A DNA stretch of 64,000 bases, taken from assembly GCA_050184585.1 (NCBI GenBank), contig JBFXAF010000002.1, positions 620,001 to 684,000 of the forward strand. Direction: 5' to 3'. The position numbers were made by a program, and so were the translations under genes. Below are positions 1 through 7,662 of this stretch, in pieces (positions within the stretch are counted from its first letter, which is position 1; every line of letters starts with the position of its first letter). Under the pieces are notes generated by a model. The model did no database searches, had not been told where the DNA came from, and saw only the letters and a list, made by a program, of their open reading frames with translations. Source of the DNA: JBFXAF01 sp050184585 (lineage in GTDB: Bacteria > Pseudomonadota > Alphaproteobacteria > Rhizobiales > Rhizobiaceae).

Positions 1-1652
1 AACCCGTACCGCACGGCGCCGATGGCGCACCGGTAGGAGAGCAGGTGCGAATAATAGACGAGTCCGCGATTGCCGCTGGCGTCGAATGCGATCCAGGACG
101 TCCAGAACTGTTCCAGAAGCTGCTTGTTCTGCTCAGCCAGCATCGCCATCGGATCGAAGCGGATGTCGAAGGGACCCGTCTGGCGGCCGCGAATGTCGAG
201 ATAGGTGATGCCGATGATGCCGGGCGGCGTCGAGTCGGGCAGCGCGAAGGACGGGTTCGGCATGGGCTTGCCGGTGCGCTGGTCTATCGTCGCCATGAAG
301 CCCGTGTCGGTGAAGGGTCCCTCGGTGCCCAACCGCCACGACAGGCCGGTCGCCGCCTCGGGCAGCGAGACCGTGATCATCCAGTCGGCGTTCGACCGCA
401 TGGGGATGATCTTGGGCAGGAACAGCGACGGATCGAGCACATCGCCGAGCGCCGCCAGCCGGTTCTTCGAGCGTTCCAGCCAGTCGGCGAGCAAGGTGTG
501 GTCGATGAAGTATTTGAGCAGCCCGCCATCCGTCTCGTAGAAGCGGAAGCGCGTCAGCGCCTCCGCCTCGCGCCGCTTGTCGGCGAGCGTCTGGAAGCCG
601 AGCTTGTCCTCGGAGAACTCCTCGGAAAGGAGGTACCAGGCTGGCCCGTAATCCGGGTTCTCAGCGACGAAGGCTTCGAGCTTCGGGAGCCGCTGCTGGT
701 CCTCGAACTGAAGTGCATGGACGAGCTTTATGGACGGCGCCTTGGTCTTGGCCGCCAGCGCGCCGAACACTTCGCGCGCGCCCCCGCGCCCGTCCTGGAC
801 CCTGAGAAGCGTGGCGAAGCGGATGTATGGATCGACCGCATCCACATCGAATTCCGCGAAGGCGAGATAGGATCGGCGCGCGTTCAGCATGTCGCCGCCC
901 AGTTCGTGGACGCGTGCGTTGTGGTAGTGCTCGTCGGGCCGCGTCGGGTTGGCGATGATGCCGCCCTGCTGTGCGAGCGTTTCGAACCCGTTGGCGATCG
1001 TCTCGATGGTGAGCGCGATCTTCTCCGTCGATTCGGCGATCTTGTCGGTGGCTTCCTGCTGGGCGGCCTGGCTCTCGGCCATCTGCCGCGTCTGCTCCTC
1101 CACCTTCTCCGCCGTCTCGGTCAGGCGGTCGGTCTTTTCCTCCTGCCGCGCCTGGCTCTCGGCGATCTGGCGGGTGCCCGTCTCGACGGCCTCGGTCGAC
1201 TTCCTGACCTCCTCCACCGTGACCTTCGTCTCCTCGACCGTCTTCTGTGTCTCCTCCACCGTCTGCTGGATCTCCTCCACCTTGGCGACCACGATGCCCA
1301 TGTCGCGCTGCAGCTCGGCGACGGCCGGCACGAGGGCGGCGAGCAAGCCGTCTTCCGCGTCGGCTTGCTGCTGGAGCGTGTAGAGACCACCTGAGATCGC
1401 GGCGATCGTCGTGGAGAACACCAGCGCCGGCAGGGCCTTCTCCATGACCGTCAGCTTCAGCACGACGGCGATCGCGATGACCAGTGCGGCGACGGCTCCC
1501 GCCAAGGCAATGTAGGCGGCGAATGGCGCCAGCGGGTTGAGGACGTCCGCCACCAGTCCGCCGGCGAAGGCGACGCCGGAGGCCCACCGCCCCGTCCGCG
1601 CCAGCGAGGACCGCATCACCGACTGAGTCGTGCGGATCACCTGTTCCGGCAT
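1..1652 (-). CDS. Membrane-anchored coiled-coil protein with TPR-like C-terminal part (3' end cut by window)
   Basis: An open frame runs from the ATG at 1652 off the left edge of the window (550 codons seen). Residues about 22-95 are strongly hydrophobic and look like two to three membrane helices. Residues about 112-228 form a long heptad-rich coiled coil full of E/K/T/Q, with short repeats such as VEETQKTVEETKVTVEEV. The remainder resembles helical TPR-like repeats with NPDYGPAWYLL-type sequence. I do not recognise the family. The architecture (membrane anchor, stalk, helical repeat head) suggests a scaffold or envelope protein, but that is inference. The gene is chromosomal, outside the island. 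Confidence 0.75.
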   Translation of the reverse strand, partial: MPEQVIRTTQSVMRSSLARTGRWASGVAFAGGLVADVLNPLAPFAAYIALAGAVAALVIAIAVVLKLTVMEKALPALVFSTTIAAISGGLYTLQQQADAEDGLLAALVPAVAELQRDMGIVVAKVEEIQQTVEETQKTVEETKVTVEEVRKSTEAVETGTRQIAESQARQEEKTDRLTETAEKVEEQTRQMAESQAAQQEATDKIAESTEKIALTIETIANGFETLAQQGGIIANPTRPDEHYHNARVHELGGDMLNARRSYLAFAEFDVDAVDPYIRFATLLRVQDGRGGAREVFGALAAKTKAPSIKLVHALQFEDQQRLPKLEAFVAENPDYGPAWYLLSEEFSEDKLGFQTLADKRREAEALTRFRFYETDGGLLKYFIDHTLLADWLERSKNRLAALGDVLDPSLFLPKIIPMRSNADWMITVSLPEAATGLSWRLGTEGPFTDTGFMATIDQRTGKPMPNPSFALPDSTPPGIIGITYLDIRGRQTGPFDIRFDPMAMLAEQNKQLLEQFWTSWIAFDASGNRGLVYYSHLLSYRCAIGAVRYG

Positions 1653-1894
1653 ATGCGATGTCTCCCAACCCGTTTTCCGCAACCTAGCCCTGCCCGTGGC
1701 TGCGCGGAAGCCGTGCATAGCCACAGCGCGATTCCGGCAAATGCGTGACCGTCGGCATGCGATGAAGCGCCGGTCCCCCGTCCGGGGCGGCCAATTGTCG
1801 CCTTGGTTTACTGGCACGTCCGAGTCGGATAATTGTCCGGCCCGGCCGCGGAGGGGAAGCGGCCCGGTCATTCTTAGGCGTTTCCAGGCGGGGA

Positions 1895-2791
1895 TTGTCG
1901 TTGGCGTTGTCTCATCCCGCTTCGGCCGGGACCCTCTTGCGGATCGCGTTCGCTTTCGTCGCGCTGATGGCGATCTCGGCCTGTTCGACGACCCCGGAAC
2001 GGCCGATCACCCGACCGGCCTCCAGCAAATACGCCGCGCTGGTGGTCGACGCCGCGACCGGCAGGACGCTGTATCAGGTCGATGCCAACGCGCCGCGCTA
2101 TCCGGCGTCGCTCACCAAGATGATGACGCTCTACCTCCTCTTCGAGGCGCTGGATTCCGGCCGCGTCTCGATCTCCGACCAAATCCCCGTCTCCGACCGC
2201 GCGCGGGGGCAGCCGCCCTCGAAGCTCGGCTTCAAGCGCGGGCAGAGCGTCGATGTCGCGACCGCGATCCGCGCACTCTGCGTCAAGTCGGCGAACGACG
2301 TCGCCGTGGCCGTGGCGGAGTTCCTGGGCGGCGACGAGGATCGTTTCGCCGCGATGATGATCGCCAAGGCGCGCGCGCTCGGCATGGGCTCGACCATCTT
2401 CCGCAATGCGTCGGGCCTGCCCGATGCGGGGCAGGTCACCTCCGCCCGCGACATGGCCGTGCTCGGCATGGCGCTCCAGCGCCGCTTCCCGCACCACTAC
2501 GGCAACTTCTCCGCCACCCAGTTCGCCTACGCCGGCAAGACGGTGCGCGGCCATAACGAACTCATCGGAAACGTCCGCGGGGTGGACGGCATCAAGACCG
2601 GCTACATTCGCGCCTCCGGCTTCAACATCGTCACCTCGGTCGCGCGCGGCGGCCGCCGGCTGATCGTCGTCGTGATGGGCGGCGAGACCGCACGCGCCCG
2701 CAACGCCCATGTACAGGAACTCATCGAGCGCTTCCTGCCCCCTGCCGGCGCCGCCTCGGGCCTCGATCTCGGCGCGATCGACCTGTTCTAG
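1895..2791 (+). CDS. D-alanyl-D-alanine carboxypeptidase family lipoprotein (peptidase S11)
   Basis: This is a penicillin-binding-protein-type serine peptidase that would trim the terminal D-Ala of peptidoglycan stem peptides in the periplasm. All three active-site motifs of family S11 are visible: SLTK at residues 72-75, SAN at 132-134 and KTG at 234-236. The N terminus is hydrophobic and ends in a lipobox-like AISAC with Cys30, so it is probably a lipoprotein. At 298 residues it lacks the C-terminal beta domain of longer DacA-type enzymes. The start is TTG at 1895, preceded by a GGCGGGGA ribosome binding site; TTG at 1901 is an alternative. Confidence 0.9.
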   Translation: MSLALSHPASAGTLLRIAFAFVALMAISACSTTPERPITRPASSKYAALVVDAATGRTLYQVDANAPRYPASLTKMMTLYLLFEALDSGRVSISDQIPVSDRARGQPPSKLGFKRGQSVDVATAIRALCVKSANDVAVAVAEFLGGDEDRFAAMMIAKARALGMGSTIFRNASGLPDAGQVTSARDMAVLGMALQRRFPHHYGNFSATQFAYAGKTVRGHNELIGNVRGVDGIKTGYIRASGFNIVTSVARGGRRLIVVVMGGETARARNAHVQELIERFLPPAGAASGLDLGAIDLF

Positions 2792-2903
2792 ACGCGGGCC
2801 GGGCTTTTTCCGGGTTGCGGCGGCGACGGTTGAAGCGCGCCGCGCCATCGGCTATGGAAACGACTGCCGGCCTATCCTCCGGCGGGACGTTCCTCGTTCC
2901 CAC

Positions 2904-2980
2904 GCACCCGTAGCTCAGCTGGATAGAGTGCTGCCCTCCGAAGGCAGAGGTCACAGGTTCGAATCCTGTCGGGTGCGCCA
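2904..2980 (+). tRNA. tRNA-Arg (anticodon CCG)
   Basis: A 77-nt cloverleaf ends in an encoded CCA. The acceptor arms GCACCCG (2904-2910) and CGGGTGC (2970-2976) pair. The anticodon stem CTGCC/GGCAG encloses the loop CTCCGAA, which gives anticodon CCG. The T arm carries GGTTCGAATCC. The 3' part from 2931 is duplicated at 52179, so this gene is the attachment site of the island; the intact copy lies on the integrase side. Confidence 0.97.
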
Positions 2981-2981
2981 A
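2931..2981 (+). repeat. Left attachment site (attL), tRNA-Arg 3' part
   Basis: These 51 bases, from the anticodon stem to one base past CCA, are identical to 52179-52229. Recombination between the two copies would excise the intervening DNA and leave one intact tRNA gene. Confidence 0.95.
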
Positions 2982-3047
2982 AAAACCTCATAAAATCAAT
3001 GACTTACACCTTCGCCCCTTCGGGGGTTGCCATTTGTTCCGATTTGT

Positions 3048-3065
3048 TGGCACAATTTTGGCACA
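3048..3065 (+). repeat. Candidate integrase arm-type site, left end
   Basis: The 18-mer TGGCACAATTTTGGCACA contains two TGGCACA units whose starts are 11 bp apart, about one helical turn. A copy with one mismatch lies at 52069-52086, about 100 bp inside the other end. Paired repeats just inside both ends fit arm-type binding sites for the recombinase. Confidence 0.55.
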
Positions 3066-3093
3066 GCAGGGATTGCGGGAACTCGTAATTAGA

Positions 3094-4386
3094 ATGGCGT
3101 CGATCAGGCAGAAGGGCGTAAGCCAGTGGCACGTCCAGATCAGACGCAAGGGCTTTCCCCCGGTTACGGAAACCTTCCGTACGGAGGCCGATGCCAAAGC
3201 CTGGGCGACGGTCACCGAGGCGGACATGATCCGCGGCGTGCATGTCGACAGGACGCCTGCGCAGCGCGAGACATTCGCCGACCTGATCGAGCGGTACATC
3301 GTAGAGGTCACCCGGCAACGCCCCGGTGAAGAGTCCCGAACATCCGAAGAATCCCGCCTCCGCCGCTTCCTTCGGGAAGAGAAGGCGCTTTGCTCTTACG
3401 CCGTCGCCTATCTCACCTACGAGCATTTTGAGGAATGGCGGAACCGCCGCCTGATGGAGATGGCGACGCGTGGCAAGGAGGGAGGCCGCGGCCGCTACAA
3501 GCCAGTGGAGCACGTCGTCAAGCTGAAGGCCGACGGCACGCCTCGCGCCAACGCAGCGGCCCCGAAGGCTCCCCCGAAGCCTCCGAAGACGATCTCACCC
3601 GGCACCGTGAAGCGTGAACTGACGCTGCTCAAGCGTGTCTGGGACCACTCCCGAAAGCGACTCAAGCTGACGGACAACCCAATAAGCACGGAGAACGTGA
3701 CGAGGCCCAAGGTAAGCGACGAGCGTGACGTCCGGCTCGACCATAGCGGCATCGATGCGCTGCTGGCGGAGTGCTACGCCGCCGAGAACCCTTTCGTCGG
3801 ACCGCTCGTCGAGGTCGCCTTCGAATCAGGATCGCGCCGGGGCAACCTGCTGCGACTGCTCTGGAAAGACGTCGACCTGCACAAGGCCTCGGCGATCCTG
3901 CGTCGCGTGAAGAACTCGCGGCGTCCGGATGAGGTCAGGGATATCCGAATCGGACTGTCTCCCCGGGCCGTTGAGATCCTGTCATCCCTTCCACGCCAGG
4001 GCGACGAGCCGCGGGTGTTTCCCATCTCGATCAGCACGATCGCCAGTGCCTTCAAGCGTGCCCGCTCACGAGCGAAGGCGGATCATTTCCGCCTGCACGA
4101 CGCCCGCCACGAGCGGGTCTCCAGCCTCGTCGAAGCCGGGTGGTCCGACACCGAGATCATGGCGCAGACCGGACACCTCGACCCGAAGTCGATGCGCCGC
4201 TACGCGAACCTCCGGGAATCCTTCCTAGCTGACAAACTGGCTCAGCTCCCGCCTCGCAAGTCGCAAGCGCAGCCAGGAACCCGACCCGGCCTAGTGCCCC
4301 CCATCGCCGCCGTCGACCAACAGCCCCAGCTCCCGCAGGATGATGCGGCCCGCCCATGCCCTGGGACCGGCGGCAAACTTGCGTAG
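3094..4386 (+). CDS. Tyrosine recombinase (site-specific integrase)
   Basis: This is the integrase expected to insert and excise the element at tRNA-Arg. The N-terminal part (residues 1-60) resembles an arm-binding domain. The catalytic domain shows Arg248 in SGSRRG, Lys273, His335 and Arg338 in LHDAR, His361 in TGHLD and the nucleophile Tyr370 in RRYANL, so all catalytic residues are present. The ATG at 3094 (MASIRQK) was chosen over a TTG at 3034 because the intervening residues are atypical and overlap the arm-type repeat. The last 45 or so residues are Pro/Gln-rich and may be only a read-out into the convergent gene region. Confidence 0.93.
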   Translation: MASIRQKGVSQWHVQIRRKGFPPVTETFRTEADAKAWATVTEADMIRGVHVDRTPAQRETFADLIERYIVEVTRQRPGEESRTSEESRLRRFLREEKALCSYAVAYLTYEHFEEWRNRRLMEMATRGKEGGRGRYKPVEHVVKLKADGTPRANAAAPKAPPKPPKTISPGTVKRELTLLKRVWDHSRKRLKLTDNPISTENVTRPKVSDERDVRLDHSGIDALLAECYAAENPFVGPLVEVAFESGSRRGNLLRLLWKDVDLHKASAILRRVKNSRRPDEVRDIRIGLSPRAVEILSSLPRQGDEPRVFPISISTIASAFKRARSRAKADHFRLHDARHERVSSLVEAGWSDTEIMAQTGHLDPKSMRRYANLRESFLADKLAQLPPRKSQAQPGTRPGLVPPIAAVDQQPQLPQDDAARPCPGTGGKLA

Positions 4387-4542
4387 CAGGACACGGCCTA
4401 CCTCCTCATCGGTTTCGGCGCCTTCAAGGTCGCGGTGCTACGACGTCCGTGCCAGCGACGCGGCAGCCCCCTGCGTCGGTATCTCGCCGAAAGCCTCGCC
4501 GACCACGATGGCCGCGGGCTGGACATCATCGCCGTCAGACAT
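4291..4542 (-). pseudogene. Small ORF interrupted by an in-frame TAG
   Basis: From the ATG at 4542 the frame reads 34 codons (MSDGDDVQPAAIVVGEAFGE...), meets TAG at 4438-4440, and then stays open for 48 more sense codons with natural-looking composition (for example VGRVLLRKFAAGPRAWAG) to a TAG at 4291-4293. The ATG lies directly behind the stop of the upstream gene (TGACATG), as expected for an operon member. The second half overlaps the integrase tail in antisense. It may be a recently interrupted gene, two small ORFs, or chance. No function is recognised. Confidence 0.4.
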
Positions 4543-4543
4543 G

Positions 4544-4900
4544 TCAGTCCGACGCCTCTGCAGCGTTGCCCAGAGTTGCCGCGGCCTCGTCGATGCCGAC
4601 GACGCGGTAGCGGCTGCCGTCCAGCTTGGCGAAGCCCGCTGGAACTTCCATCGCGTAATCGGGATCGGGATTGCCGACGAGGACGTATACCCGGCCGGAC
4701 GCCGTGGTCGCCGCCATCGCGTCGGCGTCGATCGCCAGGACGTGGGAGCTGAGGCGGGGATAGCCCGCTTCCGTGCCAGCGATGTTGATGCCGCGCGCGG
4801 GATGCTCGAATTCGACGAGGCCCCAGCGGCTGACGGCGACCACTGCATGACCGCCGCCGGACAGCAGGCGGACGAGGTCGAGGCGTGTGGCGTCGGTCAT
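4544..4900 (-). CDS. Hypothetical protein (118 aa)
   Basis: The product starts at the ATG at 4900, which overlaps the stop of the preceding gene (ATGA), and ends in ...GNAAEASD. The sequence is mixed alpha/beta with stretches such as GHAVVAVSRWGLVEFEHPA and VYVLVGNPDPDY, without signal peptide or membrane segment. I do not recognise the family. It sits last but one in a minus-strand run of five genes that begins with two metallophosphoesterases. Longer versions of the frame extending upstream have low-complexity R-rich sequence and are rejected. Confidence 0.7.
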   Translation of the reverse strand: MTDATRLDLVRLLSGGGHAVVAVSRWGLVEFEHPARGINIAGTEAGYPRLSSHVLAIDADAMAATTASGRVYVLVGNPDPDYAMEVPAGFAKLDGSRYRVVGIDEAAATLGNAAEASD

Positions 4901-5481
4901 CGGTCGTCCTCCTGATTCGGCAGCCCCAGGTCCTGCCAGACATCGCCGCTGCCCCATGCGATCGGATGGTCCTCCTCGTCTTCCATGACGGCTACGACGG
5001 CGTCGCGAGCCGGGTCGTAGCGCCAGAAGCTGTCGGGCTGGCCTTTGCGGTTCGAACGCATCTCGGGCCTCCAGGCCCGTTGCTCTTCGGCGGGATGAGT
5101 GGGGGCGCTTTTCGCGGGAGCGTGCGCGTCGCAGCGCGTCGAGAGCCAACCGCCCCTGCCAAGCCGCCGCAGGCCGGGTACGCCGCATATCTCGCAGGTC
5201 CGGGCCGCACGGCACTCGGCGGCGAAGACGGCGAGCGCGATCCGGTTGTCGTCACTGTCGCCGCGGCCGTCGCAGTAGAAGCGCAGCCCGGCTAGCTTTT
5301 CCTTGACCTGGTGGACCTTGAGGCCCTCGGGCGCGATCTCGCGCAGCTCGCCTAGCAGACGCTCGATGATTCCGAACCAGCCGGACCAGCACTCCGGCCG
5401 GGGCAGCTGGAATTGTGGGAACTTCGCCTCAAGCTCGGCCCACTGGCGCTCGACCTCGGCCCATTCCTGTTCCTCTCTCAT
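4897..5481 (-). CDS. Hypothetical protein with a Cys-based metal-binding-like segment (194 aa)
   Basis: The ATG at 5481 follows a GGAGG site within the end of the upstream metallophosphoesterase. The N-terminal third is charged and helical (EEQEWAEVERQWAELEAKF). A central CEICGVPG...RCDAH segment with an upstream Cys-rich stretch could bind zinc, as in proteins that carry a small treble-clef-like finger. The C-terminal part is acidic and Trp-containing. It overlaps the next gene by four bases, so the pair is translationally coupled. Function is unknown. Confidence 0.75.
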   Translation of the reverse strand: MREEQEWAEVERQWAELEAKFPQFQLPRPECWSGWFGIIERLLGELREIAPEGLKVHQVKEKLAGLRFYCDGRGDSDDNRIALAVFAAECRAARTCEICGVPGLRRLGRGGWLSTRCDAHAPAKSAPTHPAEEQRAWRPEMRSNRKGQPDSFWRYDPARDAVVAVMEDEEDHPIAWGSGDVWQDLGLPNQEDDR

Positions 5482-5483
5482 GG

Positions 5484-6260
5484 TCACACCTCCAGGATCA
5501 TGTGCGGGTCGAATGCGGCGTTCTCGCATCCGTAGCCCTTAGGATCGCAGACCACGCGGGTGTGGCCGACCTCGTAGTCGGCCGTGTCGTGCATGTGGCC
5601 GTGGACCCAGAGCTGCGGCTGCCAGTGCGTGATGACGTCCGTCAGGTCCGAGGCGAAGGCCGGATTGAGGGCCGACCCCTTGTAGCGTCGATGGACCGAG
5701 CGCCCATGTGGCGCGTGATGCGTGACGACGACGGTCGGTCCGTGAAAGGGCTGCTGCAGCTCGCGCTTGAGCCAGTGCCGCTGACGCAGATATAGCGTGG
5801 CGGCGACATCGGGCGTGAAGGCCTCATGGACGGGCAGGAATCGATAGGCGATCCGGCGATGATCGTTCATCTGCTGGTAGGCCACGGCCTTGGCGAACTC
5901 CACGTCACCGTTGAGGGCATAGTCGGTCCACAGCGTCGCGCCGACGAAACGCACGCCGGCTATCACCACGGAGGCGCTGTCGAGCAGATGCACGTCGGGG
6001 AAGTCCATCGCGGCCTCCATGCCGAAGCCCGTGCACTCGAAGACGGAGTTGCCGTAGAACTCGTGGTTTCCGGGCACGAAGATCACCGGGATGCCGTGCT
6101 GTGCGACCGCCTTGTGGAGCCAGCGGATGGAGCTGGCGCGGCAGGTCGTGACGTCACCCGCCACCACGCAGGCGTCCACCTGCGGCGGGGGAACGAGGTT
6201 GGCGTTGCCGCTGATGCCGCCGAACTCCAGATGTAGATCGGAGTAGACCCAGAGCCTCAT
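5484..6260 (-). CDS. Metallophosphoesterase (calcineurin-like), first of an adjacent pair
   Basis: A 258-residue phosphoesterase of the calcineurin-like superfamily. The metal-ligand motifs appear in order: DLH near residue 8, GD in VVAGDV, GNHE in FVPGNHEFYG, HHAPHG and GHMHDT near the C terminus. Such enzymes hydrolyse phosphomono- or phosphodiesters with a dinuclear metal site; the substrate cannot be told. The start ATG at 6260 is one base from the stop of the second phosphoesterase upstream, so the two are cotranscribed. The same motif set in both suggests either duplication or a two-enzyme pathway. Confidence 0.88.
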   Translation of the reverse strand: MRLWVYSDLHLEFGGISGNANLVPPPQVDACVVAGDVTTCRASSIRWLHKAVAQHGIPVIFVPGNHEFYGNSVFECTGFGMEAAMDFPDVHLLDSASVVIAGVRFVGATLWTDYALNGDVEFAKAVAYQQMNDHRRIAYRFLPVHEAFTPDVAATLYLRQRHWLKRELQQPFHGPTVVVTHHAPHGRSVHRRYKGSALNPAFASDLTDVITHWQPQLWVHGHMHDTADYEVGHTRVVCDPKGYGCENAAFDPHMILEV

Positions 6261-6261
6261 G

Positions 6262-6885
6262 TCAGCGCCCTCCCTGCCGGAAGCGGGCACCGCCGTGCTC
6301 GGCGTAATGGGCGGTACGGTCGAGGATGGCCTCCGACAGCGCGAGCAGACGCTCCTCGGCATTGAGCACCGACTTGTCGGCCTGTACCACGAACTCCTCG
6401 GCGGCGATGGGACGATAGAGCTGTGCGTCGACCCCAACGTCGATGGAGCCCGGAAGCGACAGCAGCTTGCCGTGGGAATGGCCATAGGCCTGATAGGCCC
6501 CGTGGTGCTGCGCGCTCCAGCTCAGGCCCGCGTAGTGGGAGAGCGCGATGCGCTGGCCGTCATGCTTGGTCTCGGCTGCGTGGGCTACGTGATCCCACGG
6601 CAGACGGGCGAGCGCCTTCGTCACCCGGCCCTTCTTGTCGAGATCGTGGTTGCCAAGGATCAGGCGCTTGGTTCCCCGCAGCGCCCTGAAGATTTTGGCC
6701 GTCCGCTCCTCGTCGGCATAGGCGAAATCGCCAAGATGCCAAACCACATCGCGGTCATGGACGACATGGTTCCAGCCCTCGATGAGGGCCTCATCCATCT
6801 CGGCGACGGAGGCGAAGGGACGGTTGCAGGACCGGATGATGGAGGCATGGCCGAAATGCGTGTCGGCCGTCAGGAACGTGGTCAT
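6262..6885 (-). CDS. Metallophosphoesterase (calcineurin-like), second of an adjacent pair
   Basis: A 207-residue protein that begins MTTFLTADTHFGH, matching the compact phosphoesterase family with DTHFGH, HLGDF, LGNHDLD, LSHYAG and YGHSHG motifs. The ATG at 6885 is preceded by GAGGA. It is the first gene of the minus-strand run 6885 to about 4291. Short proteins of this kind occur in phages and mobile elements, often beside ligase or tRNA-repair genes, none of which is seen here. Substrate unknown. Confidence 0.88.
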   Translation of the reverse strand: MTTFLTADTHFGHASIIRSCNRPFASVAEMDEALIEGWNHVVHDRDVVWHLGDFAYADEERTAKIFRALRGTKRLILGNHDLDKKGRVTKALARLPWDHVAHAAETKHDGQRIALSHYAGLSWSAQHHGAYQAYGHSHGKLLSLPGSIDVGVDAQLYRPIAAEEFVVQADKSVLNAEERLLALSEAILDRTAHYAEHGGARFRQGGR

Positions 6886-7056
6886 GGGAATCCTCACGAA
6901 ACAGAATAGGCAGACGGGCCGCAAATGCGGCCAGAGGTCAGCGGGCTATTCGGGTCGAGGTCCTCGTCACGTCGGTGTCTCCTGACTGCGGCCACCATAG
7001 CCGCAGGGATCTAAGCAAGTGCGATCGATACGGCGTCGCCTGCCGAGGCGTCAACC

Positions 7057-7662
7057 TCAGAACGGGATCTCCGTCGACACCTTGCCCGTCGGCTTCAGCT
7101 GCGAGAAGTCGAAGTCCGGCTCGGCCTCCGCCGCCATCGCCTCGTCGTCGGACACGTCCCAGTCGGCGGCCCAACGGCCGCGACCCTGGGCGCCGCGCGC
7201 GGTCTGACGGATCACGATACGCTCATGCCACATGCGGTCTCCGCCCTCGTCCTCGACGACGGCTCCGCCGCCCGCCGGATGCCATGCAAGCACGTCCTCA
7301 CATGCCTGCCGCAGTCGCTGCGGGTGACCGTTGGCGACGCTGACCAGGATGGACATCCACCAGCCGGGCATCTCTGGATGCTCCGAGACGTGCGTCAGCG
7401 CCCGGCTCACCAGGCCCCTCAGGACTTCGTCGGCGCGCATCAGCAGCGGGCACTCCCGCGGCATGGTCTCGCGCAGGTGCCACGCCAGCCATCCCTTGCG
7501 CAGGGTGCGGCCCTGCAGGGCGCGGAAGAGCGCACTGGCTTCTGCTTTGGCCTCCGGCTCCAGCAGAAAACGGAGGCCGGGCTGGACCGACGTAGCCGGG
7601 GCCGGAAGAACCGGGTCGGCCTTGGGTTCGAGGCGCTTGCGGGCGTAAAGGTTGGGCTGCAT
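7057..7662 (-). CDS. Hypothetical protein translated with the replication initiator (201 aa)
   Basis: The ATG at 7662 overlaps the stop codon of the replication initiator (TGATG), so the two are coupled. The product starts MQPNLYARKR, has a helical middle containing RADEVLRGLVSRAL and GWWMSILVSVANG, and an acidic C terminus ending in STEIPF. There is no membrane segment. I do not recognise the family. The acidic tail ending in a hydrophobic motif resembles the interaction tails of some single-strand-binding proteins, but the rest does not look like an OB fold, so this is only a resemblance. Confidence 0.75.
   Translation of the reverse strand: MQPNLYARKRLEPKADPVLPAPATSVQPGLRFLLEPEAKAEASALFRALQGRTLRKGWLAWHLRETMPRECPLLMRADEVLRGLVSRALTHVSEHPEMPGWWMSILVSVANGHPQRLRQACEDVLAWHPAGGGAVVEDEGGDRMWHERIVIRQTARGAQGRGRWAADWDVSDDEAMAAEAEPDFDFSQLKPTGKVSTEIPF

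Noticed and set aside
45..1394. 449-codon plus-strand open frame
   Set aside because: It is the shadow of the minus-strand coiled-coil gene, which has membrane helices and regular heptads.
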